A stretch of DNA of 64,000 bases from Aphidius gifuensis. Its lineage: Eukaryota > Arthropoda > Insecta > Hymenoptera > Braconidae. The notes beneath the pieces are model-generated. The model had not been told where the DNA came from. It saw only the letters and a list, made by a program, of their open reading frames with translations, and searched no databases. The first letter of the stretch is position 1. Each line of letters begins with the position of its first letter. Of this stretch, positions 12,089-25,493 are shown piece by piece. Location: assembly GCF_014905175.1 (NCBI RefSeq), contig NC_057791.1:19596177-19660176 (forward strand). Reading direction: 5' to 3'. A program made the position numbers and the translations under genes.

Positions 12089-15000
12089 ACATGACACACT
12101 GTAACATTGCATGAGACTTGAATTTTACTGTGTGTATTTATATTTACAAAGTCAATTGAATTAACATTAATCTATAAAGGATTTATCCTTGATATACTTG
12201 ATTCAAACGTTTTTTTTTCTTTTGATTTATATCCAATTATATGTAGACAAAAAAATTTATTATTAATGCGGAAAAATAGTAGCTATATTTTTATAGATAC
12301 TGCAATAATTTATTTAGCTTCTTACAAGCCAAATTTAGATTTTTTGCTTTTATTTTTCCATCACAACATTGATGCAATTTCTTTGCCTTGAAATGTATTG
12401 CAGATGAAGCATTTTTTCTATCCGCATTCTTGACTTTGTAATAGTCTCTTGTAGAAAATTTTAAATACTTATGGAATGTTGAAAAAATTATTATTACTGA
12501 TTTAATATTTGTCAAGATATTTTTTTGATAAAAGAATGTTTTATTTTTTTTTTGCTCATTGTGGTTTTATGGAAATGGTGGTATTACTAATAGCCACAAA
12601 AATTTACGGTTAGTAAAAAGTAAAATATATAGTTAAAGTTTATAATATGTGGTGGAAAAGTTTATATACATGGATTGAAGATTAGAATATTCTCTATTTG
12701 TCCTTCTCGATTGGGGTTAAACAAATAAGAATGTTATATATAAATATATCTTGAAGATTTACATTTCCTTCTCTTTTGCCAACTCTAATAATCCAGAGTA
12801 GTCTTCGCAATTCTAAAGAGTCAATTCACATATAAAATGCTTGTAATAAATAAATTTTTTAACAGCGTAAACAGACTATTTGATTTTTTTTTTTTATTTT
12901 TTCCTTTTCAAATTGTGGATCAAATGTATTATTGTAATATGTCTTACATCATTTTTAAATGATGTAAATAATATATAAAAAAATTAATAAATAAAAAAGT
13001 ATATTCAAGTTTAAATTGCATGTATGACAATAGTCTAGAAAATTTTATTTTTTATCTGCACATATATATTTAAAAGCAAAAAATATTGCCAAGTTTTTAA
13101 ATTTTGAATTATTATTATTTTTTTTTTTTAATATTTTTTAAAATAATAGCAATTTTTGCCAATTTAGGAACAAACATATGCTATTGTATATTTTTTTCAA
13201 ATTAAGTATTTATACAAATTATCAAAAATATATTTTGTGGCTTTTAGCTATTAAAAATCATGTAAAAAAAAAATAAATATACAATTTTTTTTTTTATTCA
13301 AAAATTGTATTTTTCCATATGTCGTTGATGGTTTTTTTTTTTTTTTTTTAAATTAATTTTGCCTAGGGCTTCCTACTAATTTTAACCTAGAGCAATTTTT
13401 TTTTTTTAATACAAGTTTTTAAAACTGCGCTCATTGTGTGTTTGTGTGTGTGCTTTTTGTTATTTTTTATTATTAGTTTTATTTTGTTGGTAATTTCCAT
13501 TTAGAGCATAGGTTTCAGAAAATGTTAGCAAAGTCTCATATTATTCTTTCAATCTACATAATATAAATTTTTGAAAAAAAAGTTTTTCCAAGTTGTTGCT
13601 TTACTTACAAGTATATATTACTTATTATACGAAAACGTGAAACAGGTTTATTAATTTACAAACTGGCTCCATGAACTTTCATCAACACCATTGCGGCAAT
13701 TTATTTTTTCATTTTATTTATTTTATTTATTTTCTACATTTTTATATAAACACATATGCATAAATACACTAGACTATTTTAAACTTGAAAATATTTTCAA
13801 GGCAATCAACTTATAACAAGTTTTTAAAATAAATTTTTTAAATAAAGATATATTTATTTTATTTATTTAAACAAGGACAAGTATTATGATAAAATATAAT
13901 AATTATTACTTTGAAAAATATAAGACAATGTGATGTATTAATTCTCACTGTAGTTCTCATTGAGATTAAAGGGTCAAATTGTCCAATGAAAAGACTAATT
14001 TATATTCTGCTTAATCATCAAGGATTTAATAATAAAAACTCAACTCGTAATTTAAAATATAACCACACAATTAAAAAAAAAAAAAAAAGAAACTAATCTT
14101 TAACTGTTAACAACTTTAAAAAATGTTGGAAATTTATTATCCTACTTTTTTATTAATTCTATATTTGAAAAAACAAAAATATAAACTAATCATAAAATTT
14201 AATTTTAAAAACAATAACAATAAGAGTGTTAGTTTTTGTCGATAAATAAAACAAATAAATAAATTTAATAAAAATTAATAATATATTAAATAATGATTTA
14301 AACAAACAATAAATAAAATATTAAATTGAAAGTCACAAAGACAAGAGTTAAATCGATGACATCATTTCTATGAATCTCAATTGTCCTTTTAATAAAATAT
14401 TAACGATGTGTATATATACATACATGTCTCGGTTTAATAATTTATATATTATTATCGTATCGTCGCACATAAAAATAAAACTTATTATTACTTATTGTAT
14501 ATTGCATTTACCGCATGTGATGGAAAATATTCATATATATATTTCAACTAAAAATAAAAAAATAAATATATAAAAAAGAATATATACCTACACACATATA
14601 TATAAAAAATATTGAGTTAAAGATATTGTAGAGTTTTGACAGGCTCGTTTGTTATACGAGATTGTTTTATAATTCAGCCATTTCACATTCCATAATTTAT
14701 GCAACTGTAAATTGGGTGTTGGAATAATCTGTTCTTACAAGTGAGAGAATATAGAGAGAATAAAATAAGATGACTTATCTTATTATTTCTTTTTTTATCT
14801 TTTTTTTTTTTTTTTCTCATTCGGCTGTAATGGAAATATTATAAATAAAATAATGATAGTTATAATAATGATAATATTTTTTGTAAAATGTTATTACGTC
14901 CTGTCGAAAATACTTGACGAAAATATGAGAGTATAAATCATTCTGGTATTGCTTTATTATTAGTTTTTTTTTTTTTATGAAATATTAGAAGAAAATAAAC

Positions 15001-15305
15001 AAATATAATATATAAAATATTTTATTTGCATGTTTTTCTGTTTTTTTTTTTTTGCACCCTTTAGCTTTTGTAGAGTCGATTTATATTTGTTGATTTGTTG
15101 TGTTGAATGTAATCTACTACATCAAAATGACACATATCTTTTGTTGGAATATATTTTTTATTGCTTAATTTATTATCAGATATGTAAATATGGATTAATC
15201 AATCATGGGAATGAAAAAAATTAACATTTACACAGATAGCAATATAAAATTGATTTTAATCTTTTTATTTTTTTTATTTATGAAATAATAAAATTTTTGT
15301 TGCAG

Positions 15306-15365
15306 ATTTTATACATGAATTTTGATGATATCAATCGAGTGTTTTCATCATCAACGGGAGTAAGG
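15306..15365 (+). other. Candidate 60-base exon, function unknown
   Basis: Bounded by TTTTTGTTGCAG on the left and AAGG|GTAAGT on the right, both strong signals. Exactly 60 bases, with only one frame open: ILYMNFDDIN then RVFSSSTGVR. It contains an ATG, so it could also be a first coding exon. The last 9 bases and the donor are part of the 413-base duplication described below. The peptide is not recognised, and no neighbouring exon was found. Confidence 0.3.
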
Positions 15366-15769
15366 GTAAGTTTTGAAATTTTATTTTAATTTTTAAAATG
15401 ACCAAATTATTTTCTTGTATCATTTAAAAATATTTTCTTTTAAATTTTCAAGTCAACTTGCCTTTTAATTAATTAATTATTTTTTTTATAAAAAATTTAG
15501 TCATAAAATTTTTTGATTTTACCAAACTTTTCGGTATATCGTTTGAAGATATAAAAATATAATTTAAAAAAAAATCAAACAATACAATTTTACTATTTAA
15601 AAATTATAATAAATAATATTAATTTAATAATTTTATAAATTCAAACAGAAACAAAAAATATATATTAATTATTTATCAAATATTTTTTCAAACAAATAAT
15701 TTTGTTATTAATTCTCAGTGTATAAATTATTTATACATACAAAATTTTCATCATTAATTTATTTTTATT
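15357..15769 (+). repeat. 413-base direct duplication, copy A
   Basis: Matches 31248-31660 over the same 413 bases in the same orientation, with about 8 substitutions and no indel by eye (about 98% identity). Content is AT-rich and non-coding, with no terminal inverted repeats and no obvious target-site duplication. The left edge covers the candidate donor at 15366 (GTAAG here, ATAAG in copy B). Confidence 0.92.
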
Positions 15770-18700
15770 GAAAAAAGAACTAAATTAAATATAACTCATT
15801 TCTTTTATATATTAATTGTTCTAATTTTTAAATCATTCCAAGCTTGATTTTTACGGATTGAACTGTGATTGAACGTTCAAAGTCGACATTAATTTTCTCC
15901 TTGGTACATAATAATAATGATTATTTTTACATGTATATATATGCTATGTATATACATGAACATTTATATGTTTATTATCTTAATTTTGATTAAGTGCTCC
16001 CATATGAGAAATAATATAATGAATATATATCATTTATTTTTTAGCCAAAGGCGTAGAATATTATTGTTAATATTCCATTACTATTAATTTACAAATGAAT
16101 GTTTAAATATATTATTATTTATTATTACATTAATGTAGGTTATAAAATGATTTATTAACATTACACTTTTTTTTCTTTTAGATAAATTTTGCATTAGGTA
16201 ATTAAATGTAAAATATATTCTCCGTTGTATATTTGAATAGTGCTATATAACGATTATGAAATAATACAATCGTTATATTTCAACGACTCGGTTGACTAAT
16301 ATAAAATTTTCATATATAACATCAAATAATTGCTTAATGTGTTTATACACTTACACGAGATATATACACTTGTGAAATTGATTATACCATTATTGACAGT
16401 CAAAAAAATTTAATCAATTTCAAAATTAAAAAATTAAAAAATTAAATTTCAAGTCAATTTAAAATTATTATAATTAAAATTTCATTAATTTAATTTACTT
16501 GTCTATTTTTATTTTAATAATTTTAATTAAAAAAAAAATACATATGTACGTTATTTCTAAATTTTCAAGTAATTTATAAATGATATTTTTTTTTATTTAA
16601 AAATTTTTAATTACTGGACAACAAATATTGCCATTTCATTAATTTTAAATTATTTTTTTCCTCGCAAATACAACTAAGGATATAATACTGTAGTTATTTT
16701 AGCGACTCTGTGAATAATATATGAAAAAAAAATTTTAAATAATTAGTTGATGTGTATTTACACTCCCTCAGGATATGTAACATACACTGTATGTGATATT
16801 TTAGTATACTAAAAAAAGAAAATATAATAATCAATGTGTATGCGTGTGGTATTTGTCTGATCTTGTGAATATATATGGGCGTTTGTAACGTGAATAAACA
16901 TTTGCATCCAATCATAAATATGACTTGGATCAGTCACACATCCGAAACATCTCATATGAATGAATTAATGCATGTCAAAAACGTGTTTTTTTTATTTCTT
17001 TTTAAAAAATATCTATATACCTTCCGGAAGCCATGTATGCGGTCGTTGGTTTTCTTTTTTTTTTTCATATACATTTTTCCTTTTATTATTATTATTATAT
17101 TATTTTATTTTTTCAAATTTTTTTTGCGGCTAATTTCTCGCTTCGACCACCCGCGTTAACTGATGCATGACATGCTCGTGACAACTGTCTATTTTTCCTC
17201 AATTATTTTTTTCTATTTTCTCAATTTTAAACTAATACCATTTTTATTTTTGTATAAATATATTGAACTCATTTTTAAGTTACCGTTTAAATTATTCAAA
17301 AATAAAAAAAAGTATTTTTAAATAATTTTACCAATGATTGATGTGTCTTAAGAAAAAATCTTTGGTTAAAAATAATTTTATAATTATCTTGAAAATTTAT
17401 TTAAAGTGATGTTTATACATATAAGAAAAAAGCTATTTACATATTTGATTAAATAATATTGAATGAGGCTTTTTAAAAATTCAAAAAGCTTATAGACAAC
17501 TTGGTTGAAGAATAAAAAAAAAAAAAATGAATAAAAGTATTTGAACTCTTGACATGTAATATAGCAAAAGGGTAAAATATATTTGATTGCGTGCGGGTGG
17601 CCTTTTCTCCTCTGGAAAAAAGAAAAAAAAAAAGACCTCAAGCATATATACTATTCAATATGGCTGAATGTTTTGTACATAAGTTTGTTGGCCAAAGGCG
17701 TCCTCGGTATGCTTGTCCATCTTATGGCGTCTACTACTACATACACAAACCACAATAAAAATCAAAAAGATACAATACTTCAAAAAATTTATACACTATA
17801 TATTGTAAAAGAATTTTTTTATTATACCATTGCATTTAAGATAAAAAGACATCTTCAAAAAAGATATAAAGAAAAATACATTTTTAAAAAAAAATTTTCT
17901 CGTTTATTCTTTTTGCAATAATTATTAATGTTTAAAAAGATAAATAAATAAAAAAAATATATATAAATAACATAAATAATACAAATAACATTTAAAAAAT
18001 AAATTTATATAACTGCTAAAGATAAAAAGGGCGTAAGTATATCAAAAAATGACAAAAAAAAATTTCTGAAAATGACACATATGTCTCTTTATATATATAC
18101 AAATATAAATTCTCTATTTAAAATTTCATATATAAAGATGATATACATAAAAATTGTATCGTCACGGTCTTGTCAGAAGGAATCGCGCGTTTTACCACGG
18201 ACATAAACTTCGTCACGCTTTCATTTGAGCTTTCATCAAATTTATTCAACTCTTGTTGATATCCTTTCATCAGTTAAAAAAACATTATTATTATCAACTA
18301 TAAAAATTACAAAAAAATATTTATACATTTAAAATCATTTACCCTATATTTTTTTTTTAATTTTTACAATGATTTTTCAACTAGAAGCTTTCTTCTATAG
18401 AAAAAAAAAAAAAAAAAAAACATTCTAATGATCATCATGATGATAGGGTTAAATTTTGTTTTCTATAATTTTCAATTTCCATGAGAATGAATTAAATGTT
18501 TCTATTTTTTTTTTGTTCCATTGAGATGAAAATAAAGTTTATAGAAAATTAGAGATGATGATATGTAGAATACACGGGTATAGACTAAATGCATCTAATC
18601 GGTTTTGATTTAATTAGGGCTAATGGATAGGGGTGTTGGACTGTTGGATAGTAAAATTATAATTCAGGGTGGTCCTGGTCAGATGCATATATATAGATCA

Positions 18701-19920
18701 ATATATACCCAGAGAATTAATATTGTATGCAGACGTTAATCATGACAAATGAGCTTAAAGCTTATTTCAGCAAATTTCAAAAAGGATATGTCAATAAAGT
18801 TTTAAACATTTACTTCATATATGTGCACTTAATCAAACATCAAAATTGTTATTTATATTTATACATTTTTTTGGTAAATAAAACTATGTATATTAAGTTT
18901 ATCAAGTTTATAAGGATGTAAAGTTTGATGAAAATTTTGAGGTATCTTTCGAAAAGTTTATAGATATAGTTACTTAAATATATTGAAACTTAAAGTTCAA
19001 GATTTTTATATATTTTATCTAATGAAAAATAATACTTTTTTTTTTTTTTATTTAAGTTGAAATATTAGCTTTAAATAAAATAAAAAATCGTAGTTTTGTT
19101 TTATAAAGTTTTTCATTAAGTTAAAAAGTTTTATTTTTTATTTTTATTATAAAATTATGCTATTTTTTTTTTTTTTTTTTGAATATAATTTGATATGTGG
19201 GTTTTATATTATATTTTTTTTGTTGTTTAATTTTATTATGGTTTATTATGATGGTAGTACAAGATGATGTGTAGCCTAGTGAATTGAAAAAATTTGTTTT
19301 GTTGATTTAATTTAATGTAACTTATCGATTTATCATTCAACTGAATAAATTTATTGTCATTTATACCAAACAAATATTAAATTCTCTGCACATCTGTCGT
19401 TTTTACTATAGAAAAAAAAAAACACCAGCCAGCCAACCAACCAACAATGTTTAATTTTTTGGAAAATAATAACAATGTCACATATAAATGTTAATGAAAT
19501 CGTGAATGTATTTAATTATCATCATTTTTTTTTTTTTTTGCATTGTAATTTTTATTTAGTATGATTGTAGAAATTCAAACATTAAGTTAATTAAAAATCA
19601 TAACATTATTATTATTAATATATTAATAATTTATATAAAAAAAAATTATAACAAAGAAAATAATTAAATTTTAAATTAAAAATTTTGTATAAATTATAAT
19701 TGATTTAATTTACAATGATAGCTATTACAAATTTCAATTAAAAAAAAAATTTTAATTGTTATCAACAAAATAATATCATTTAATTTTTTTTTTTATAATT
19801 TTTTTTTTATCAAACCACCAACAAACTAAATGAAAAAAGTAAAATGAAATTTATACGCTGTAAAACGTAGTGAGATACCTTTAACAAGAAACCCAGTATC
19901 CGGTTAAAATTCGTCACAGG

Positions 19921-19975
19921 TCTGTGCACGTGTTCAGTGGTGCCCTTGACGAATCGAGACCGTCTTTCCCACACA
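19921..19975. promoter_or_regulatory. E-box and Su(H)-type site cluster
   Basis: Within a GC-richer island (19860-20060) there is a perfect CACGTG E-box at 19927-19932 and a TTTCCCACA at 19965-19973. The complement of the latter, TGTGGGAAA, fits the Su(H) consensus YGTGRGAA. E-box plus Su(H) pairs are known from Notch-responsive enhancers. The sites are seen; the function is inferred. Confidence 0.25.
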
Positions 19976-22900
19976 GAAACCTAAGCATTGGTCATGATGA
20001 TGTATTACACCCAAAGTATTCTGATGATCCGTGATGCGCCTGTTCGTTTGTTCGTTTGTTCATTTGTGTTTCATTCTTGTATTTTTTTTTTTTTTTTTCC
20101 ATTTTCATTTTAATATTTTTACAAAGAGTATTTTTTATTTATTTAAACAATTTTTCATTTATTTAACTTGTATAATTCAAATGTGATGACGGACGATTAC
20201 CATTGCCATATGGAATTTAAATTATTTTATTTATTTTTTAAATATATAATCATTGATTATGATGTAAATTTTATGTTAAGAATGTTATTTTTATTATCAT
20301 TTTTTTTCATTTTTGTTATAAAAGCTCAAAATGGAATGAAAAATAAATTAAATAATATTCTAGACATGTAAAATTTTGTTATGACAATGGTATTTCAAAA
20401 AATTTGCCGATTCAAAAAATTCAAATAGTTGCAGCGTATATAAAATTTTTTGAAAATATATATTTCATGCACACAACGTAAAAATATTACAAATAATTCA
20501 CAAGTTAACAGACTCATGTCTAGTTTTATGACGTGTACGCGTGCTCAATTTACCATACTATATATTATTTTTTTTTTTTTTATCTTTCACTTTATCATAA
20601 TATTATAATACACATCTTAAGAGTTTATTTAGCGTAAAAGCTTTTTACGTTTATTTTTCACATTAAAAAGAAAATAACAAAAAAATTATATTATTAGAAT
20701 TCTGTTTTATAAAAATTAAAATCCATTTCAATTATAATTTAACAATTTAATTATTTAACAGAAAATATTAATAACATAAATTAATAGAAATTAATTAAAT
20801 ATTTAAAAAAAAAAAAAAAATTTCTCATCATTTTATTGACGCATTTTGATCAATTGAATAATATATTTGAATAGAAAAAAATAGAGCTTATGTAAAAGTA
20901 TAACAAACATTGTTAGCTGTATTTATTTATAAATTTTTTAAATGTTTATTTTTATTTTTTACTTGGGTTATTGTGTATCTGTATAGCTGATGACCGCTCG
21001 TATCTCACAATGTACACATTGCAATGCCATGAACTTTGGCTGGTATATGTGTTAGTCACTGGTTACCAACAGGTACCACATCTGATCCTGGTACTTTATT
21101 TTTATTTTTTTCATTTGTAGATTTTGCATTTGAATAGAAACATTGTTCCTGATGACTGGAATTTATAAGAATCCGTTTCATGCATCACACAGAACATTTT
21201 TTTTTGTATATGCATCCTACACACTTGCATTTCTCTTTTTATCTTGTTAAAATTTTTATTTTCTCTCCCTATTTTGTTATTTAAAAAATTATTATTTATT
21301 TTATTTATTTTTTTTTTCTTCATGTATGATCACCTTCTCGAACCGGCTCGTCAGTAACATTCCTGAATATAAATTTAACCTGTCATTTTAGTTATTTTTA
21401 AACAGAATAATTATTTAAATAACAAGACTGATTGAGCACCACTCAAACTTTTTTTTTTTTTTTTTTTATATATATATATTTCATTGTGTTTATTTATTTT
21501 TTTATTAGTTTCTATGTCTAGTAAAAAATAAATTCTATTTTAATTTATATACAATGATTAACTATTGAAAATTATTTTTAGAATTATTTACTTTTTTTTT
21601 TATATTAAAAATTCATTTGCATGAAAAAAAAATGGACATTTTTCAAGTAGATGGAAATTTTTATGGGAAAATTTATGTTTTTATTATTTTCTTTTGTCGT
21701 ATCTTGAGTTATTTTATCTTAAAAATAATTTCAATTTATATTTTTTCAATATTTATTTAACCTACTTTTACATTTAAAAAATCAATTGTTAAAAATGAGT
21801 AAAATTTTAATGACTATTAATATTTTAAAACAATGTTAATACTGATGTAAATTTTTTCATCTAAATTTATGTTTTATTAATTATTATTGAGTGTTTTTCA
21901 CGTGAAATTAATAAAGCTTTCTAAAATAACAATAATAATTTTTCCCAACACAAAAATTTAAATGAAAAAAAAAAATTCTTTTAATTTAATTTTAACATAA
22001 AATAAATTTACCATGTGTATTTTCTCATAAAGCAATATCTCTGATATTTCGTGTTAAATAAATTTACCAAATATGATTATTCACATATGCTAAAAAAATA
22101 AAATAAAAAAAAGGAAAATGTAGTTTCAAAAATCGTGCGATTTATACCATCAGAAATAACATAGAAAATTCGTCACATGAATCATTTGATTCACTGGGGC
22201 CATTTACATTTTTATATTTTTATTTTAACATTTTCTATTCAGATACTGCACCAGATATATACACACAGTGAATTCCCATTAACTACATATTTATTGTACA
22301 CTCTGTTCAATATTCCATTATAAATGTTCAATAAATTATTCAATCATTGAAGCAATTACAATTATTCTCTGACCAAAAAAAGTAAATAAATAAATACTCT
22401 CGAAAGGGGATAAATAAAAAAAAAAAATAGGGTAATTATTATTTAATCTATGAGATTTATTTTTGAAAAAAAAAAAAAACCCAAATTTAATTAACTTAAT
22501 AAAAATTATCACTCTGGATTATTTAAAAAATGAACAACGTACAAAAATTGCCCTCATCTCCCGCATTACATTGACATACTAAAAAATTATTTTTATTTTT
22601 TTTAATATAACCTACTCGTTCCTTATATATGTACAAAATAAATTCCATCAGCGAAAAAGATTCAACTCATGATGGTAGACGAGGACGTCTTTTTGTTGAA
22701 ATGAAACGATGCCGAAGATGGAATTCGAGCCGCAACAAAATCCCAGTGAAGATTTTTGTTTTGGTATGGCATTTTAAAGGATGGATATATATTTTCAGTT
22801 ATTTTATTTTTTTATTTTTAAATTCAGTGGGTTTGTGCCTCCCTCAGTTGCAGACGCCACTATATTTTTTTTACAATAATTTTTATATTTTTTCTTATTT

Positions 22901-24169
22901 TGCAATAAGGTCAGAAAAAAAATTTAATAAAATATTTAAGTATATAAGGGTTTGTTTTATTTTTTTTTAATTTATCAAATTGATGATGATTTTTGCAAAC
23001 ATACTGGAGTAATGAATTGATGCTTCAAATGAGATAAACTGATGGATTTTTATGTCAAGATTAAACCATAATTATTTACATAATTATGATACATGAATCA
23101 AACTGAAAAAAATTATCTTAGCTTTTAGAAAATAATAATTCTTTTTTAGTTTTTTATTTGTTTTAGGTTTCTTTAACAATGTTTAACATGATAATGGTCG
23201 ATGAAGCGTTGTTATAAAACTTTTTTAAAACTTTCATGGATAAACTTTTGCAAAATTATACTTCTTTTGATGTTTAGTAGTTTTTTTTTTATTTTTTCTT
23301 TGGCTTTTGTTATTTTAAAATTGTAAAATTATTTTTGAAAAAAAGTTGGTAATTAACCACACTCTTGTTGAGATTGTTTTTTTTTTTTTTGTTAAATATA
23401 CTTGTCGTTGAGTCTTAATTTTTTTATAGCTGATTTTTTTTTTTGAGATTAGGTTTTTTAGTAAATTTCTTGTATCTATATGTTAACTTGTCCCAAGTCG
23501 AGGGATAAACTCACAGCTTGAAGTTGACTGTAACGAGAAAAACTTGACATTAACGAGAATAATTTTATATATTTTCTTTTCCCAAGTTTTATAGGTCATT
23601 TAAAATTTTATTCGTCATGCTTGCTAAATACCCACAAATTTTGTATATTAAATAAATATTGATATTTTAAATAAACACTTTTAAATTAAATAAAAAAAAA
23701 TAAACTAAATCAAACAAAAAGTCCGTTATAAAAAGAAAAAAAATTAAAACCCCAATTATATATATTCTTTTTTCTCTAAACAATTAACAACTGCGAATAC
23801 GAAAAAAAAGATAATCTAAATTAAAAAAATTAATTATAAAAGTAATATTCAATTTGTAAATAAACGAATGAATAAATTTTTTCCGCTGTGATATATACAA
23901 TGTAAAATATATACAATCATAAATATAAAAAAATTTAATATACCTGCGATAACTGGTATAAAATAAATTCAATTTACGTGTAAAAAATAGCAACAGCAGC
24001 TGAAAAATAATAAATTTGTATCCACGTGAAAATATCAGCATCTGGTTTTTGTTTTTTTTTTTTATTTGATATTGATTATTTGAAATATTCCATTCTCGTA
24101 CAATCAAAATATATTTATATATATGTATCAAGTGTATATACATAAAAGTTTATACCCAGAACTTCAGAA

Positions 24170-24247
24170 TGTGGTTATCGAAAGCGAAACGAAAGATAAG
24201 TGCAGACGTGATCACTGTACGAAATGACAACTTTATACTTAACCACA
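24170..24247. promoter_or_regulatory. Runx/GATA site cluster downstream of Toll
   Basis: TGTGGTTA at 24170-24177 and its inverted form AACCACA at 24241-24247 flank an AGATAAG GATA site (24194-24200) in a short island of mixed composition, about 1.25 kb past the Toll stop codon. Runx plus GATA combinations are known from insect blood-cell enhancers. Each single motif is short and could occur by chance. Confidence 0.25.
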
Positions 24248-25381
24248 TGTATTTTTTTTTTTTTTTTTTTGTCAAAATGATATATCAAGAATCAAAAACT
24301 TTGTCGAACTGTTTGCCTCAAAATAAATCACAATTCTATTAGATGACACTCACTCTAATATAATTTCCATCTGAAAGTAAAATTACATGCAAATTTCTAG
24401 GACAAAATTCCTTATGCTAATAATTCAATAATAAAACAAGTTTTTTTTTTTTTTTAATTTTATATTTTCTCTCAATGAAAGAAAACTTTTTTATTTATTT
24501 TTGTCTTTTTTTTTAGAAAAAAAAAAAAAAGAATGAATTTTTTTTTTGATATAATAAAATCTTTTGTGGATATAGATTTTTTTTTCTTATTAATTTCATA
24601 GCGATGTGAATAAAATGCAATGAAGATATTATTTACAACAATTTATACTTAATTATAATAATAGTTTATTATTTTATCTAAGATTTATTTTATTTTTTTA
24701 ATCGTTGTTCTTTGTTGCTAGTATTTTTTTTTTTCATGCGGATATAAATTACCCCATCGATGATGATTTGTGTCAAACAAATCAACAATTAGCTTTTTTT
24801 TTTTTCTTTTTTTTATATTTACAAAAGTAGATACATTATGTACAAAAAATCTTATTTTCTAATAAGCGTTGAGTGACTCCCCTCTATGTTTTTTTTTAAT
24901 TAGAAAGAAAAAAAAAAAAATGTTTCTTTTTTTTCTTTAAATGAAGAGTCACAGTCAAAGATTACAAACTGACAGTGATAAACGAAATAAATAATTGAAA
25001 AATATATTAAACTGACAAAAAAATAATGTTATCTAACAAAAAACAAAATTAAAAAACAATTAGAAAATTCATAAATGCAATTTTGAGTTTAATCAGTACT
25101 GAGGGTCATTGTCACATCTCATCGAGTCTATCACTCATTTCGTTATTATTTTTAAAATGTTTTTTTTTTTTTTTGTGCTTGACAGCTAATAATTACACGC
25201 TTTTCACTGCAATTCAATTATTATTTATCTATATATTCATTCAATTTTTATAACACACATGCCATTCACACAATATATTTATATTTTTTTTTTTTCAGCA
25301 GTCTTGGTTTAATGAACCTTTGATATATCTTTAAAAGAAAAAAAAAAGTTTATACTCGTTTACACTTAACACATCACTTTA

Positions 25382-25412
25382 TACACACACACACGTACAT
25401 ACATACATACAT
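25382..25412. repeat. (AC)n/(ACAT)n microsatellite
   Basis: About six AC units followed by ACAT units, in the probable 3' untranslated region of the Toll gene. Confidence 0.8.
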
Positions 25413-25493
25413 TCTCAATTTAAATAAATTTATATACACCAGTCCAAGTCAAAATAATTAAAAAAAAAAAATTAATTTTTTTACTAACAATTA

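Larger units (their letters stand above)
6442..15305. other. AT-rich gene desert with simple repeats and GC-richer islands
   Basis: No protein gene is recognised. Islands of mixed composition occur at about 9810-9920, 10340-10490 and 11400-11600. The second has an E-box (CAGGTG) and an ATTA homeodomain-type core. Such islands in an AT-rich desert are candidates for enhancers or small exons, but no splice-bounded frame stands out. The rest is homopolymer, AT repeat and microsatellite. Confidence 0.55.
15770..25493. other. AT-rich gene desert downstream of the Toll gene
   Basis: No protein gene is recognised. Mixed-composition islands lie at about 17580-17740, 18160-18250, 19860-20060, 20990-21090, 22620-22760 and 24160-24250. 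The right end, next to the Toll stop codon, should hold that gene's 3' untranslated region. A possible minus-strand polyadenylation signal (ATTAAA) lies at 25308-25313, a weak call in this AT-rich DNA. Confidence 0.55.
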
